Of a stretch of 64,000 nt of DNA, positions 35,034 through 44,008 are shown piece by piece. This DNA comes from Nesterenkonia sp. Act20 (lineage in GTDB: Bacteria > Actinomycetota > Actinomycetes > Actinomycetales > Micrococcaceae). Below the pieces are notes generated by a model. The model saw nothing but the letters and a program-made list of their open reading frames with translations. It did no database searches and was not told the DNA's origin. Positions within the stretch are counted from its first letter, which is position 1. The number at the start of each line of letters is the position of its first letter. The stretch covers positions 139,490-203,489 of the forward strand of contig NZ_JADPQH010000002.1 of the NCBI RefSeq assembly GCF_019173455.1. The letters are read 5' to 3'. A program made the translations under genes and the position numbers.

Positions 35034-35441
35034 CTAGCCAATGGCATTGAGCAGCTGATCACAGGCGGCCTCGCAGCGCCGACACGCCTCCGCGCACAGA
35101 CGGCAGTGCTCATGCATCTCGGCGTGGCTCTCGCATTCTTTGACGCAAGCTCGGCAAGCCTCGCGGCAGGCCTGCACCACCGCGCGGAGAACGTCCTCGT
35201 TCTGGCCGGTGATGCGGGTGAGAATGCGTCCGGTGGTGAGACAGATATCGGCGCAGTTCTGATCTGTGCTGATGCAATTGGCCATCTCACTGGCCATCGG
35301 TTCGCTGAGACAGGCATCAGCGCAGGCCGTGCAGGTCTGCGAACATTCGAAGCAGGCTGCAATACAAGCCGCCAGCGTCTCCTGGTCGATCCCAAGGTCT
35401 CCCTTGGGGTGGACCTGAAGCATGGACTTCACGTGAGACAT
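35034..35441 (-). CDS. Four-helix-bundle copper storage protein (Csp3-like)
   Basis: A 135-residue cysteine-rich helical protein with 18 Cys arranged as CxxxC and CxxC repeats (examples CIAACFECSQTCTACADAC and CRLCAEACRRCEAAC). This is the hallmark of Csp copper storage proteins, which line the core of a four-helix bundle with Cys thiolates and hold many Cu(I) ions. No signal peptide is present, so it should be cytosolic, like Csp3, which is also reported with 18 Cys. ATG 35441 has AGGAGAGG upstream, making it a better start than 35555. It shares its neighbourhood with the DUF305 lipoprotein. Confidence 0.9.
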   Translation of the reverse strand: MSHVKSMLQVHPKGDLGIDQETLAACIAACFECSQTCTACADACLSEPMASEMANCISTDQNCADICLTTGRILTRITGQNEDVLRAVVQACREACRACVKECESHAEMHEHCRLCAEACRRCEAACDQLLNAIG

Positions 35442-35771
35442 GGCGTTCCTCTCCTCGCACTGGATTCCGGAAACCTCTGCGCATTCAGGTCCCGTGCGGA
35501 TCAGGCTACTGCTGCGGAGCAGCTTTTTGAACCCTGTCCTAAAGCTTCCGGCCATCTGTCCACTGGACGAGTAAACCGGGCGGGTGAGTGACTCGAGAAC
35601 TGCGTACTTCCCGTCTCAGCGCAGGTCGAACGCTTGCACCATGAAGTGATATACGTCTCATTTACAGTCCAAAGCGTGCAGAATGTATTTCAAATCTGTA
35701 ATGTCAGACGCGTTCTCCTCGGATTCACTTGCACCGAAGCCGATGCGGAGGACAGTAAGGACTGTCCCGCT
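35442..35771. other. Intergenic region between csp and the glycosyltransferase gene
   Basis: These 330 bases lie between divergent genes. The first half is GC-rich and probably holds the csp promoter on the minus strand, but no clear hexamers were found. Bases 35640-35720 are unusually AT-rich for the window and hold the promoter listed separately. No gene or RNA was recognised. Confidence 0.5.
35661..35689 (+). promoter_or_regulatory. Candidate sigma-70-type promoter of the glycosyltransferase gene
   Basis: TTTACA (35661-35666), a 17-base spacer and TGTATT (35684-35689) lie within an AT-rich segment about 80 bases before the ATG at 35772. Five of six and four of six bases match the consensus. 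Confidence 0.4.
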
Positions 35772-36833
35772 ATGACCCTGAAAAGTACTGCGCGGGTGAC
35801 CGCGCTGGTCCCTGCCCATAATGAGGCGGGCTCGCTGCCCTCGACCATCGAGTCGCTGCGCGCCCAGACCGTAGAGATCGATCGCATCATGGTCGTCTCT
35901 GACAACTCCACAGACCCCACCGTGACCATCGCCGAGGCCCTGGACGTGGAGGTCTTCGAAACCCAAGAGAACTCCGCGCGCAAGGCCGGGGCGCTGAACC
36001 AGGCGCTGGATGCCATCGACCCCGGATGCTTCGTGCTGATCGTGGACGCGGACACCCAGATCGTGCCGCGCTTTGTGGAGCGCGCTCTCCGCGAGTTCGA
36101 AGACCCACAGGTCGGCGGGGTCGGCGCGGTGTTCCAGGCCCACCGGCCCACGGGGTACCTCGAACTGTGCCAGTACCTGGAATGGGTCCGCTACGCCGAG
36201 CAGATTGAGCGCACCGGACGGACCTTCGTGATGTCCGGCACCGCCGCCCTGGTCCGCTGGGAAGCCCTGGCGCAGGTGCGCTCACGGTTCGGCTCGATCT
36301 ACGAAGAAGAGACCATCACCGAGGACATGCGGCTGACCATGACGCTGAAGGCCTGTGGATGGCAGCTGCGCTCCCCCGCCGAATGTCAGAGCACCACCGA
36401 GACCATGCCCAACGTGCCCATGCTGTGGCTGCAGCGCCGCCGCTGGTACCTCGGCGCGCTGCAGAACATCCTCGAGATGGGCTGGAACCGCGTCACCCGG
36501 CGCTACATCTTTCAACAGTTCATGCTCGCGCTCTCGGTGCTGCTGATGGCCACGCTGCTCACCCTCACCGTGAGCTCCTACTTCGTGAACGGATTCATCC
36601 TCGTCGAGCCCCTCTGGCTGGCCGTCGGCGCGATCTTCGCGATTGAACGGGTCGTCACCGTGTGGGACGAGCCGTGGCGATACCGGATCTTCGCCGCATT
36701 GGTGATCCCGGAGCTGATCTACGCGCTGATCCTGCAGAGCGCCTATCTCGGAGCCGTGTGGCAGAAGCTGACCTCCTCCCAGGGGGCGTGGACTCACGTG
36801 GGAGAACCACACGACGCCATGAAAGGAGCATGA
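35772..36833 (+). CDS. Membrane glycosyltransferase family 2
   Basis: A 353-residue processive-type GT2. The N-terminal catalytic domain has VTALVPAHNEAGSL, VVSDNSTD, the DxD-like VDADTQIV (about residue 98), the acceptor-site Asp in ITEDMRLTM (about residue 180) and the Q-x-x-R-W motif as QRRRWYLG (about residue 222). These motifs are shared with hyaluronan, cellulose and poly-GlcNAc synthases. Three or four hydrophobic segments follow (LALSVLLMATLLTLTVSSYF and later ones). It probably builds an extracellular polysaccharide or cell-wall glycan; the sugar is not predictable. A small membrane protein gene follows directly. The ATG at 35772 is preferred over the in-frame 35634 start. Confidence 0.87.
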   Translation: MTLKSTARVTALVPAHNEAGSLPSTIESLRAQTVEIDRIMVVSDNSTDPTVTIAEALDVEVFETQENSARKAGALNQALDAIDPGCFVLIVDADTQIVPRFVERALREFEDPQVGGVGAVFQAHRPTGYLELCQYLEWVRYAEQIERTGRTFVMSGTAALVRWEALAQVRSRFGSIYEEETITEDMRLTMTLKACGWQLRSPAECQSTTETMPNVPMLWLQRRRWYLGALQNILEMGWNRVTRRYIFQQFMLALSVLLMATLLTLTVSSYFVNGFILVEPLWLAVGAIFAIERVVTVWDEPWRYRIFAALVIPELIYALILQSAYLGAVWQKLTSSQGAWTHVGEPHDAMKGA

Positions 36834-37064
36834 ATGTACGGAGCTGACATGACCCAGAGCTCACAGCTCGCCGTCTCAGGGATCGCCGTCTTCGGTCTGG
36901 GATGGAACTTCCTCGCCGTCGGCGTGCTGCTCATGGCCACGCTGACCCTGGGGACCATCGTCTCGGTCATCTGGCACCGGGTGCAGAGAACTGAGGCAGC
37001 GCAGGTGCCGGTGCGGCCTAAATCAGCGCCGCGGCAGACTACCCGGGCCGCGGTCAGACGCTGA
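36834..37064 (+). CDS. Small membrane protein downstream of the glycosyltransferase
   Basis: A 76-residue protein with one or two hydrophobic segments (IAVFGLGWNFLAVGVLLMATLTLGTIVSVIW, residues 17-47) and a basic C-terminal tail. The ATG immediately follows the glycosyltransferase stop codon, with AAAGGAGC serving as its ribosome-binding site, so the two are surely co-expressed. It may be an accessory subunit of that enzyme. No family was recognised. Confidence 0.6.
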   Translation: MYGADMTQSSQLAVSGIAVFGLGWNFLAVGVLLMATLTLGTIVSVIWHRVQRTEAAQVPVRPKSAPRQTTRAAVRR

Positions 37065-37070
37065 TCGCCT

Positions 37071-37712
37071 TCAGAAACTGATAACCAGCGCGAGCACCGC
37101 GCCGGCCAGCATGGAGGGACCGAAGGGCACCTCTGATGATGTACGGTCTCCCCTGCGGAGCAGCACCACCATCAGCGCCGCGACGCCGTTGAGCAAGAAT
37201 CCGAGCACAGTGCCCACGGCCACTTCGGACCAGCCGAACCAGCCCAGCAGCGCACCGATGACGGCGGCGAACTTCACGTCACCAAGCCCCAGCCCCGCAG
37301 GTGAGATCAAGGCAAGCAGGAAATACCCGGCCATAAGTACGACGGCGGCCAGCAGGCTCCTTGCGAACGCGTCACCACCGGAGCCGGTCGCCGCCACGAC
37401 ACCCAGGGGGACCAGAAGTGCGACGGCGGTTCCCGCCACCATCCGGTCCGGCAGCCGATGCACCGCGATGTCCACGACCATCAACAGGGCACATCCCACT
37501 CCGGCGGTGGCGAACGCGATTAGCTCTGCAGGACTTCTCGCAAGAACTGCGGCTCCGACCCCGGCGGCCGCGGCGAGCGGGACGTGGGCGCGGGCCCGGA
37601 GCCACCAGGAACCTTCCGGAATCACGCGGCGCACAGAGCCGGTGAAGAAGCCAGCAGATAGACCGGAAATCGCTCCGGTGACCAATGAGATCAACCAGTG
37701 ATCCATCATCAC
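37071..37712 (-). CDS. A24-family prepilin peptidase of the Tad locus (CpaA/TadV type)
   Basis: A 213-residue membrane aspartic peptidase that would cleave the Flp prepilin leader. The two catalytic Asp are in VVDIAVHRLPDRM (about residue 82) and GLGDVKFAAVIGALLGWFG (about residue 145). This matches the type IV prepilin peptidase core without the N-terminal methylase domain. Seven or eight hydrophobic segments are evident. The start overlaps the tadC stop within an ATGATGATG run, so the first Met could be any of the three. It is the last gene of the pilus operon. Confidence 0.9.
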   Translation of the reverse strand: MMMDHWLISLVTGAISGLSAGFFTGSVRRVIPEGSWWLRARAHVPLAAAAGVGAAVLARSPAELIAFATAGVGCALLMVVDIAVHRLPDRMVAGTAVALLVPLGVVAATGSGGDAFARSLLAAVVLMAGYFLLALISPAGLGLGDVKFAAVIGALLGWFGWSEVAVGTVLGFLLNGVAALMVVLLRRGDRTSSEVPFGPSMLAGAVLALVISF

Positions 37713-38608
37713 AGGCCGCTGAAGGATTCGACAATATTGATCGCGGCTGGACCCATCACCACGATGAAGATCACCGGCAGGATGAAAAGCATCAGCGGCG
37801 CAAGCACCTTCACCGGGATCTTCTGCGCCTTCTCCTCGGCGCGCTGGCGTCGTTTGAGCCGCATCTCATCAGCTTGCGTCCGCAGCACGCCTGCGATCGA
37901 GACCCCGTAGGCGTCGGCTTGGATCACGGCGCGGACAAAGCGCCGCAGATCCTGGACCGTGGTGCGCGTGGTCAGTGATTCGAAGGCCTGACGGCGAGAG
38001 TTGCCCATCTGAATGTCCTGCAGGGTGCGCACCAGCTCCTCAGCCAAGGGTCCTTTGCCGTTCTGCGCGGCGCGCGCCATAGCGGAATCGAAGCCAAGCC
38101 CCGCTTCCACGGCGATGGTCATTTGGTCAAGGGTGTCGGCGAGTTCCAGTTCGATCTTTTCGTGGCGTTTGGTCCCCTCGCTGTTGAGCAGCAGCTCGGG
38201 CAGGAAATACCCAACCAGGGTGACCAGGGTCGCAATCAGCACCAGCAGGGGAGAAGGCCCTGACAGGAGAATCATCAGATTGACTGGGACACCCACTAGA
38301 ACCCAGAGCAGTTTCAACGAAAGCAGCTTGTCCAAGGTCCAAGCGGCAGGACGTCCCGCGAGGGTGTGCTGGCGATCGAGCACACGGACGATCAAGTCTG
38401 GAGTAGTCCGTCGGGCCAGAGCAGCCAGCGACTTTCCACGTGGGACGCTTGCCGGCGTGCTGGTGGCTGCGACCAGGGTGACGCCCCCACGGCGAAGGTT
38501 TGCCTGCGCCCGGCGTCGGACGGGGTCCACCCCGGTCCAGACCAACCAGATCCCCACGCCTACTGCGATCGCCGCGGAGACTGCTGCAAGGATCACGACG
38601 TCAGTCAT
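37709..38608 (-). CDS. tadC: Type II/IV secretion F-domain protein TadC
   Basis: A 299-residue inner-membrane platform protein of the Tad pilus. One hydrophobic segment at the N-terminus and others around residue 100 and at the C-terminus surround the T2SSF cytoplasmic domain (LADTLDQMTIAVEAGLGFDSAMARAAQNGKGPLAEEL, then SLTTRTTVQDLRRFVRAVIQADAYGVSIAGVL). TadC works with TadB as the membrane base through which the CpaF ATPase drives pilus assembly. ATG 38608 starts four bases after the tadB stop and is preferred over the longer frame to 38629. Confidence 0.9.
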   Translation of the reverse strand: MTDVVILAAVSAAIAVGVGIWLVWTGVDPVRRRAQANLRRGGVTLVAATSTPASVPRGKSLAALARRTTPDLIVRVLDRQHTLAGRPAAWTLDKLLSLKLLWVLVGVPVNLMILLSGPSPLLVLIATLVTLVGYFLPELLLNSEGTKRHEKIELELADTLDQMTIAVEAGLGFDSAMARAAQNGKGPLAEELVRTLQDIQMGNSRRQAFESLTTRTTVQDLRRFVRAVIQADAYGVSIAGVLRTQADEMRLKRRQRAEEKAQKIPVKVLAPLMLFILPVIFIVVMGPAAINIVESFSGL

Positions 38609-38612
38609 CGCT

Positions 38613-39578
38613 TCAGAACTTGATCTCAACGGTTTTGCGGAGCCAGAGTCCTCCGATAGTGAGCATGATGAGCCCCAGGACCATCAAGCCGTATCCTAAA
38701 ATGCTTTCAGTGAACGGAGCGAGATAGCTGGGGTTGGTCAACAGCAGGAATCCGGCCAGACCGAACGGCAAGACCATCAGAATCAGGGCGGAAAGTTTTC
38801 CCTCTGCACTGAGGGTGGCGACTTGGCGCTTGATGTCATTGCGTTGACGGATAGTGCCAGATACGCCGTCGAGTACCTCGGCGAGGTTTCCGCCGACTTC
38901 TCGGTTGATTGCGATCGCCTGGGTGACCCAAGAGAAGTCGTCGCTGGCCATCCGCGCCGCAGTCATATCGAGGGCTACGCCGAGCTCCCGCCCGACACGT
39001 GTCTCGTTGATGATCCGGACGAACTCCTCAGACGTCGGGGCCTCTGCCTCGTTCGCCACTGAGGAGAGTGCCTGGGGGAGGCTGTGCCCGGCGCGCAGGT
39101 TCGAAGCCATGAGCTGCAGAGAATCATCCAGCTGCTCGGCGAACTGCTTCTGTCGTTTGGAGATTCGCAGGCTCAACACGATCTTCGCCCCAAGTGGCGC
39201 CACCGCTGCGAGCAGGACCGCTAGCAACACACCACTGAACAGCAGTCCCACGGAGGCTCCCACGAGGGAGCCGACTGCGACGAGGAAGACGAAGTCCTGC
39301 GGCCGCAGTTTCACCGCTGCAAGCTCAAGCGTGGAGGCTCCGACCGGCGTGCCCCGCCGCCGGATGAGCTTCTCGACGAACGCAGTGGCTTTGCCAGCGC
39401 CACGCTCCAGCATGCCAACGGCTTGCTCGTGACCAGGGCGGCGCCGGTCCACCGGGATCCGGACTGGCCCGGGAGAGAACAATAGATACCCCAGCAGACC
39501 CATAGCCAGCGAGCCAGCCAGCACGGCGCTGGCAAGCAACCCGCGCTCTGCGAAAAGTTCGACTATTGAGTCGATCAT
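38613..39578 (-). CDS. tadB: Type II/IV secretion F-domain protein TadB
   Basis: A 321-residue membrane platform protein paired with TadC. The T2SSF domain occupies about residues 155-285 (FAEQLDDSLQLMASNLRAGHSLPQALSSVANEAEAPTSEEF and RVGRELGVALDMTAARMASDDFSWVTQAIAINREVGGNLAEVL). Hydrophobic segments are at the N-terminus, near residue 110 and at the C-terminus. The start overlaps the cpaF stop (ATGA). Confidence 0.91.
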   Translation of the reverse strand: MIDSIVELFAERGLLASAVLAGSLAMGLLGYLLFSPGPVRIPVDRRRPGHEQAVGMLERGAGKATAFVEKLIRRRGTPVGASTLELAAVKLRPQDFVFLVAVGSLVGASVGLLFSGVLLAVLLAAVAPLGAKIVLSLRISKRQKQFAEQLDDSLQLMASNLRAGHSLPQALSSVANEAEAPTSEEFVRIINETRVGRELGVALDMTAARMASDDFSWVTQAIAINREVGGNLAEVLDGVSGTIRQRNDIKRQVATLSAEGKLSALILMVLPFGLAGFLLLTNPSYLAPFTESILGYGLMVLGLIMLTIGGLWLRKTVEIKF

Positions 39579-41089
39579 CGCGCTGGCCCCGTCTCGGGAA
39601 GTGCGAAGACCCGGGGAGATACAAATATCCCCAGATCCTCGAAACGTTCGGTGAACCGCGGCCGGATTCCTGTAGAGACCGGCTTGCCAAGGAACTTGCC
39701 CGAGTCATCCACTCCTGCGGAGTAGTCAAAGAGGAATACGTCCTGCAGGGTCACCGTGTCCCCTTCCATTCCATGGACCTCGGTGACTGCGGTGACCCGC
39801 CGTGTGCCATCCCGGAGACGGGTGAGTTGGACGATCAGGTCCACTGCCGAGGCAAGTTGTTCTCGGATGGCACGCAGCGGGAGGTCCATCCCGGCCATGA
39901 GCACCAGGGTCTCGAGGCGGGCAACGGCGTCGCGCGGCGAGTTGGCGTGAACGGTGGAGAGCGAGCCGTCGTGACCGGTGTTCATCGCCTGGAGCATGTC
40001 GAGGCTCTCGCCGCCGCGAACCTCGCCGACCACGATCCGGTCGGGCCGCATTCGCAGCGAGTTTCGGACCAGGTCTCGGATGCTGACCTCACCCTTGCCC
40101 TCCACATTCGGGGGTCGGGATTCCAGGCGGACCACGTGGTCCTGCTGAAGCTGCAGCTCCACGGCGTCCTCGATCGTGACGATCCGCTCGCCGTCGGGAA
40201 TGAAAGAGGAGAGCACATTCAGCAAGGTCGTCTTGCCGGAGCCGGTGCCGCCGGAAACGATGATGTTGAGCTTGGCAGCCACGCAGGCGTCCAGAAGTTC
40301 GGCCATCTCGGGGCTGAGTGTGCCGAAGCGTACGAGGTCACCCACTTTGAAAGGGTCTTTGCTGAACTTTCGGATCGTCAGCGAAGAACCGTTGAAGGCC
40401 AGCGGGGGAATCACCGCATTGACGCGAGATCCGTCGAGCAGCCGCGCATCCACCATGGGGGCGGACTCATCGATTCGGCGCCCGATGCGAGAAACGATGC
40501 GTTCAATCACAAGTCGCAGGTGTGCCTCGGAGGCGAATCGGCTCGCGGCTCGCTGCAACCGGCCGGACTTCTCGATGAAGATCATGTCCGGTCCGTTGAC
40601 CATGACCTCGGTAACGGTCTCGTCATCGAGCAGTCGCTGAAGCGGACCATAGCCCAGGACATCGTCCTGAACCTCTGCGGTAAGACGTTTGCGCTCCTCG
40701 GCGCTCAACGGGATCGAAGATTTCTCGATCACGGCGTTCAGCTCCGCGCGCACAAGCGCGTGAAGCTGGCGTTCATCCAGTTTCGGGTCGTTGAGACGCG
40801 CCCCGATCCGCTCGAACAAAGTGGCAGCAGCTTTTTCCTTCAGCCGTCGAAGCGCATCCTCGGGCTCATCAGCGCGCGCCGCAGTGGTGGACTGGTCCGT
40901 CACTGTCGCTGCCGTTCTCCGGGAGACCGACCGGGGCGCAGGCCCAGATCCCACATCTGGCGTGACTGTCGGATCCGGAGGAGTCTTCGCCGGTGGCGCC
41001 TTGGCTACCGGAGGCGTCTTCGAGGCGGCTTTCGACGATCCGGTGGCCGGGTTCTCTTGCACGGCCTTGAGCCGTTCCGAGAGGCTCAT
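39575..41089 (-). CDS. cpaF: Tad pilus secretion ATPase (CpaF/TadA)
   Basis: A 504-residue secretion ATPase. The first about 110 residues are Ala/Pro/Thr-rich and probably disordered. The catalytic core has [23 protein letters not shown] sequence before the ATPase. Walker A is [14 protein letters not shown] (about residue 285), the Asp-box is [12 protein letters not shown], and Walker B is [35 protein letters not shown], ending in the His-box. This hexameric motor powers Flp pilus extrusion. It overlaps both neighbours by four bases. Confidence 0.95.
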   Translation of the reverse strand: MSLSERLKAVQENPATGSSKAASKTPPVAKAPPAKTPPDPTVTPDVGSGPAPRSVSRRTAATVTDQSTTAARADEPEDALRRLKEKAAATLFERIGARLNDPKLDERQLHALVRAELNAVIEKSSIPLSAEERKRLTAEVQDDVLGYGPLQRLLDDETVTEVMVNGPDMIFIEKSGRLQRAASRFASEAHLRLVIERIVSRIGRRIDESAPMVDARLLDGSRVNAVIPPLAFNGSSLTIRKFSKDPFKVGDLVRFGTLSPEMAELLDACVAAKLNIIVSGGTGSGKTTLLNVLSSFIPDGERIVTIEDAVELQLQQDHVVRLESRPPNVEGKGEVSIRDLVRNSLRMRPDRIVVGEVRGGESLDMLQAMNTGHDGSLSTVHANSPRDAVARLETLVLMAGMDLPLRAIREQLASAVDLIVQLTRLRDGTRRVTAVTEVHGMEGDTVTLQDVFLFDYSAGVDDSGKFLGKPVSTGIRPRFTERFEDLGIFVSPRVFALPETGPAR

Positions 41090-42276
41090 GCCTTGCGCCT
41101 TGACTTCACGCGGAGTCTGCCTCGTGAGTCCAGTCTCACTTCTTCTGGGAGCAATACGTTCACCAGCGAGGCCATTGATTTCACCAGCGGGTCGCGCACA
41201 TGAGATTGCATCAGCGGAACTCCAAGGTTGGCAGAAGCAGGAGCGCGTCGAGATCGCGGGATTGAGGTTCCTACGGACACGCCAAGTGTCTGCTCCACGT
41301 CCTGCAGGGACACCCCGTCTGCCGCGTCAGCCCAGTTGACCACCACGTGGTACCGGTCGGTGAACATCTGCAGCACCGAGAGTGTGTCCACCACCTTTCG
41401 CATGCCGCTGACTCCGGTCACACTGAGCCCCGTCAGCAGCAATGGATCCGTAGTGTGATCCAGGGCGCCCAACGTGTAGTCCGAGAGTCCCGGGGAGGTA
41501 TCGACCACCACATAGGGGAACTCCTGAGTCAGGACCTTCAACAGGTGACTGATCTGAGCGCTCGTGATGCCATCAGCCTCAGCAGGATGTGCCGGAGCTG
41601 GTAACACGTAAAGACCGGTCTCATGCAGCGTCAACCGGGTCTTCAAGGCGATGGTGTCGCCCTCAGCGACACTCTGCAGCGCGTCGGGTATGAAGTGCTC
41701 CGGCACAAGGTTCAGTGCCGTCGCCACGTCGCCGAACTGTAGATCCAGATCCACGATCACCGTGGAGTATGGCACTGCCTGGGCGAGCGCGACGGCGACG
41801 TTCGTCGCCACTGTCGTCTTGCCCACACCCCCCTTGGAGGAGACCACCGTGATCACCCGGCCGGTAGGCGTGTCTGTCTCAGCGCTCGCGTGGCGGGCTG
41901 CGAGCGTATCGGCCAGCTGAGAAGCTTCACCCAGCGCGTGGCGGATCTCCGGCCCGTCCGCTGTGACGGACAGAAGGTCCTTGACTCCGGCGCGCATAGC
42001 GGGCAGACCCAGCGCTTCGGGTTGATCAGTGACCAGCAGAACCACAGTGTCTGGGTATTCTGCGTGGAAGCGGGCCGCAAGTTTCAGGCTCAATTCGGGG
42101 TCTGGCCGTGAGTCCATCACCACCACTCCGGGCACCGGAGCCCCGTTGAGCCGCCCGAGAAGGTCTGCAGGATTTTCCGAGTACGGCCTAGGCAGAAAGA
42201 GATGCCCGGGACCAGCAGCCTCCGCATAGGCCGATTCAATATCAGGACCTGCGGCGGCGATCGCGATGCGACTCAT
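41086..42276 (-). CDS. cpaE: CpaE/TadZ-like pilus assembly ATPase (ParA/MinD family)
   Basis: A 396-residue protein with an N-terminal receiver-like domain (about 1-130, VLLVTDQPEALGLPAMRAGVKDLL) lacking a complete phospho-acceptor set. A ParA/MinD ATPase domain follows with the deviant Walker A SSKGGVGKTTVATNVAVALAQ (about residue 150), IVDLDLQFGDVATAL and VVDTSPGLSDYTLGAL. TadZ/CpaE positions the Tad secretion machine at the pole or septum. A basic C-terminal tail ([16 protein letters not shown]) ends the protein. The start overlaps the cpaB stop (ATGA). Confidence 0.9.
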   Translation of the reverse strand: MSRIAIAAAGPDIESAYAEAAGPGHLFLPRPYSENPADLLGRLNGAPVPGVVVMDSRPDPELSLKLAARFHAEYPDTVVLLVTDQPEALGLPAMRAGVKDLLSVTADGPEIRHALGEASQLADTLAARHASAETDTPTGRVITVVSSKGGVGKTTVATNVAVALAQAVPYSTVIVDLDLQFGDVATALNLVPEHFIPDALQSVAEGDTIALKTRLTLHETGLYVLPAPAHPAEADGITSAQISHLLKVLTQEFPYVVVDTSPGLSDYTLGALDHTTDPLLLTGLSVTGVSGMRKVVDTLSVLQMFTDRYHVVVNWADAADGVSLQDVEQTLGVSVGTSIPRSRRAPASANLGVPLMQSHVRDPLVKSMASLVNVLLPEEVRLDSRGRLRVKSRRKA

Positions 42277-42989
42277 TCGAGCACATCCTCGACCTGGATG
42301 GGACCCGTGTCCTCTACAGGGCCGTCCTCCGGCTCGAGTGAGAGCCAGACTCCGTGGAACTCCGCGGCATGAGCAACAAGTTTCGCATCGCTGGCCTCGA
42401 CAGCGAGGGTCACCATGAGGGTCTCCGCGGCCGCTGTCGTGGTTTCTTCTCCATCTTCATCCATGGCCTGAGTTACACCACCTTGGACTCTGGTGACGAG
42501 AACCTTCTGCAGCATCAGCTGCGTCTCCTGAGGTTCCTCAGGGCTGACGAAGAATCCCACGGTGTCACCAGGTGTCAGATGACCGCCAATCACCCTGGTC
42601 GTGGGCAGCTGAACAGTGATCTCGTGGAAACCCTCAGGAGCGTCCACCTCGGTGGGATCTGCAAGTTCCTCTGGGGAGGCGAATCGACCGACGACAAGCT
42701 GCTCACCGGGGTAGAGCGCCGTCGTCGTCAGCTCCCCCGCGACCTGATCAAGTGAGCTGATGCTCTCCGGGACCACAGCAGAGGCCGGCACCTCCTCGGT
42801 GGTCACGACCTCCCCGAGTTCTGCCACTGGTGTCCCTTCGGGAATCGATTCGGTGGCCACGAGTACCGACTCGGGTGACATTCCCGCCATGGCGCGCTCG
42901 TCCGCGGCGTTGACATAGTTGATCACTAGCACGGCAGCGAGGACGGCGAGAATAACCGCGGCGATTGCGGCGATGAAGCGACGGGACAA
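42273..42989 (-). CDS. cpaB: CpaB/RcpC-type SAF-domain pilus assembly protein
   Basis: A 238-residue protein with an N-terminal transmembrane helix (IAAIAAVILAVLAAVLVINYV), a SAF domain (VLVATESIPEGTPVAELGEVVTTEEVPASAV, LYPGEQLVVGRFASPEEL) and a following RcpC/CpaB domain (HEITVQLPTTRVIGGHLTPGDTVGFFVSPEEPQETQLML). The region after residue 60 is acidic. In Gram-negative systems CpaB supports the outer-membrane secretin. There is no secretin here, as expected for a monoderm, so its role is probably in the wall zone. The gene lies 11 bases after tadG. Confidence 0.88.
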   Translation of the reverse strand: MSRRFIAAIAAVILAVLAAVLVINYVNAADERAMAGMSPESVLVATESIPEGTPVAELGEVVTTEEVPASAVVPESISSLDQVAGELTTTALYPGEQLVVGRFASPEELADPTEVDAPEGFHEITVQLPTTRVIGGHLTPGDTVGFFVSPEEPQETQLMLQKVLVTRVQGGVTQAMDEDGEETTTAAAETLMVTLAVEASDAKLVAHAAEFHGVWLSLEPEDGPVEDTGPIQVEDVLE

Positions 42990-43000
42990 TGGATTCGGCC

Positions 43001-44008
43001 TTACTCGGTCAGGGCCACGATGGCGGCACCCAGGCGGGGTCCGCTCGGGCTGTAGTCGAAATCTTCGGTCAGGTCCACGAAGCGGTCAAAGCTTCCCCGA
43101 ATGCACCGGTCGGCGCCGCCACAGGGCGGCGTGGATGAGCGGTATTGAGCGGCGAAGTAGTACTCCGTGAGCGTGAACGCACCATAACCGAAGACACGGT
43201 ACTCGCCCCCGCTGCCGGTGCCGGTGTACTCGTCAAAGATCGGCAGCAGAACAGTCTTGCCCACCCATTTCTGAAATTCTGCATCAGTGCAGATAGACGG
43301 CACGTTATTGCCCGTGTCTGAACCGACCCATCCGTCGATGATCGAATCGGTCTTTCCACAACTCTGGGCACTCGGGGTCAACCAACCGAAACCCCCGGGG
43401 AGGAAGTTGTTGGAGGGACCCGTGCATTCAGTCTCTGATGCCTTCGTGAAGTAGATGGTCTCGTCCGGCGTAGATTCGGGAATGTCCACACCGGTCACTG
43501 CCCCGGTCTCATCTCGAACCACAGTGATACCCGCCTGCGCTTCGAGCTCACACCAGGAAAACGTCAACGGCAACACAGCGGTCCCCCCGGTGGGGTACCC
43601 CCACCGGGCACTGGAGTGAGCGGCGAGACGAGTGGAGTTCACCCCGATGATCGGAGCGAACCAGTGCTCCCGAGTCGTACCTGTCTCCACAGTAACTTCC
43701 CCCGCCGTAGGGTCGAATGCGCTGATGGATCCCGTGGCTTCACCAGAGTTTAGATTCACCTCAGCCATGGTCTGGGCGGTGGCAGCTGTGGTTTCGCAAT
43801 CCTCCCGTGCGCAGTCCTGAGCAATGGCCAGCGCCCCGGCGTCAGCCCCGGTCTGCAGTTGCTGCCGATCAGCGTGCATCGCGCCGATATCAATGGCTAG
43901 TGCGGCAAGGATCATGATGGGGACCATCATCAGTGCCACTATCACCGCCGAGGCTCCGCTGTCAGTATTCGTTAGGCGGGTATTCAGCAAAGTTCTCAGC
44001 CATTGCAT
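43001..44008 (-). CDS. tadG: TadG-like pilus protein (Tad domain)
   Basis: A 335-residue pseudopilin-associated protein. The N-terminal TadE/TadG-like region has GASAVIVALMMVPIMILAALAIDIGAMHADRQQLQTGADAGALAIAQDC, the DUF/Tad helicoil motif with a single membrane anchor. The remainder is extracytoplasmic, acidic, with eleven or so Cys that could form disulfides (for example CEL, ECTG, SCGK, ICTD and PPCGGADRC). It overlaps tadE by 13 bases in another frame. Its function in the Tad system is minor-pilin-like; this domain part is not characterised here. Confidence 0.85.
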   Translation of the reverse strand: MQWLRTLLNTRLTNTDSGASAVIVALMMVPIMILAALAIDIGAMHADRQQLQTGADAGALAIAQDCAREDCETTAATAQTMAEVNLNSGEATGSISAFDPTAGEVTVETGTTREHWFAPIIGVNSTRLAAHSSARWGYPTGGTAVLPLTFSWCELEAQAGITVVRDETGAVTGVDIPESTPDETIYFTKASETECTGPSNNFLPGGFGWLTPSAQSCGKTDSIIDGWVGSDTGNNVPSICTDAEFQKWVGKTVLLPIFDEYTGTGSGGEYRVFGYGAFTLTEYYFAAQYRSSTPPCGGADRCIRGSFDRFVDLTEDFDYSPSGPRLGAAIVALTE

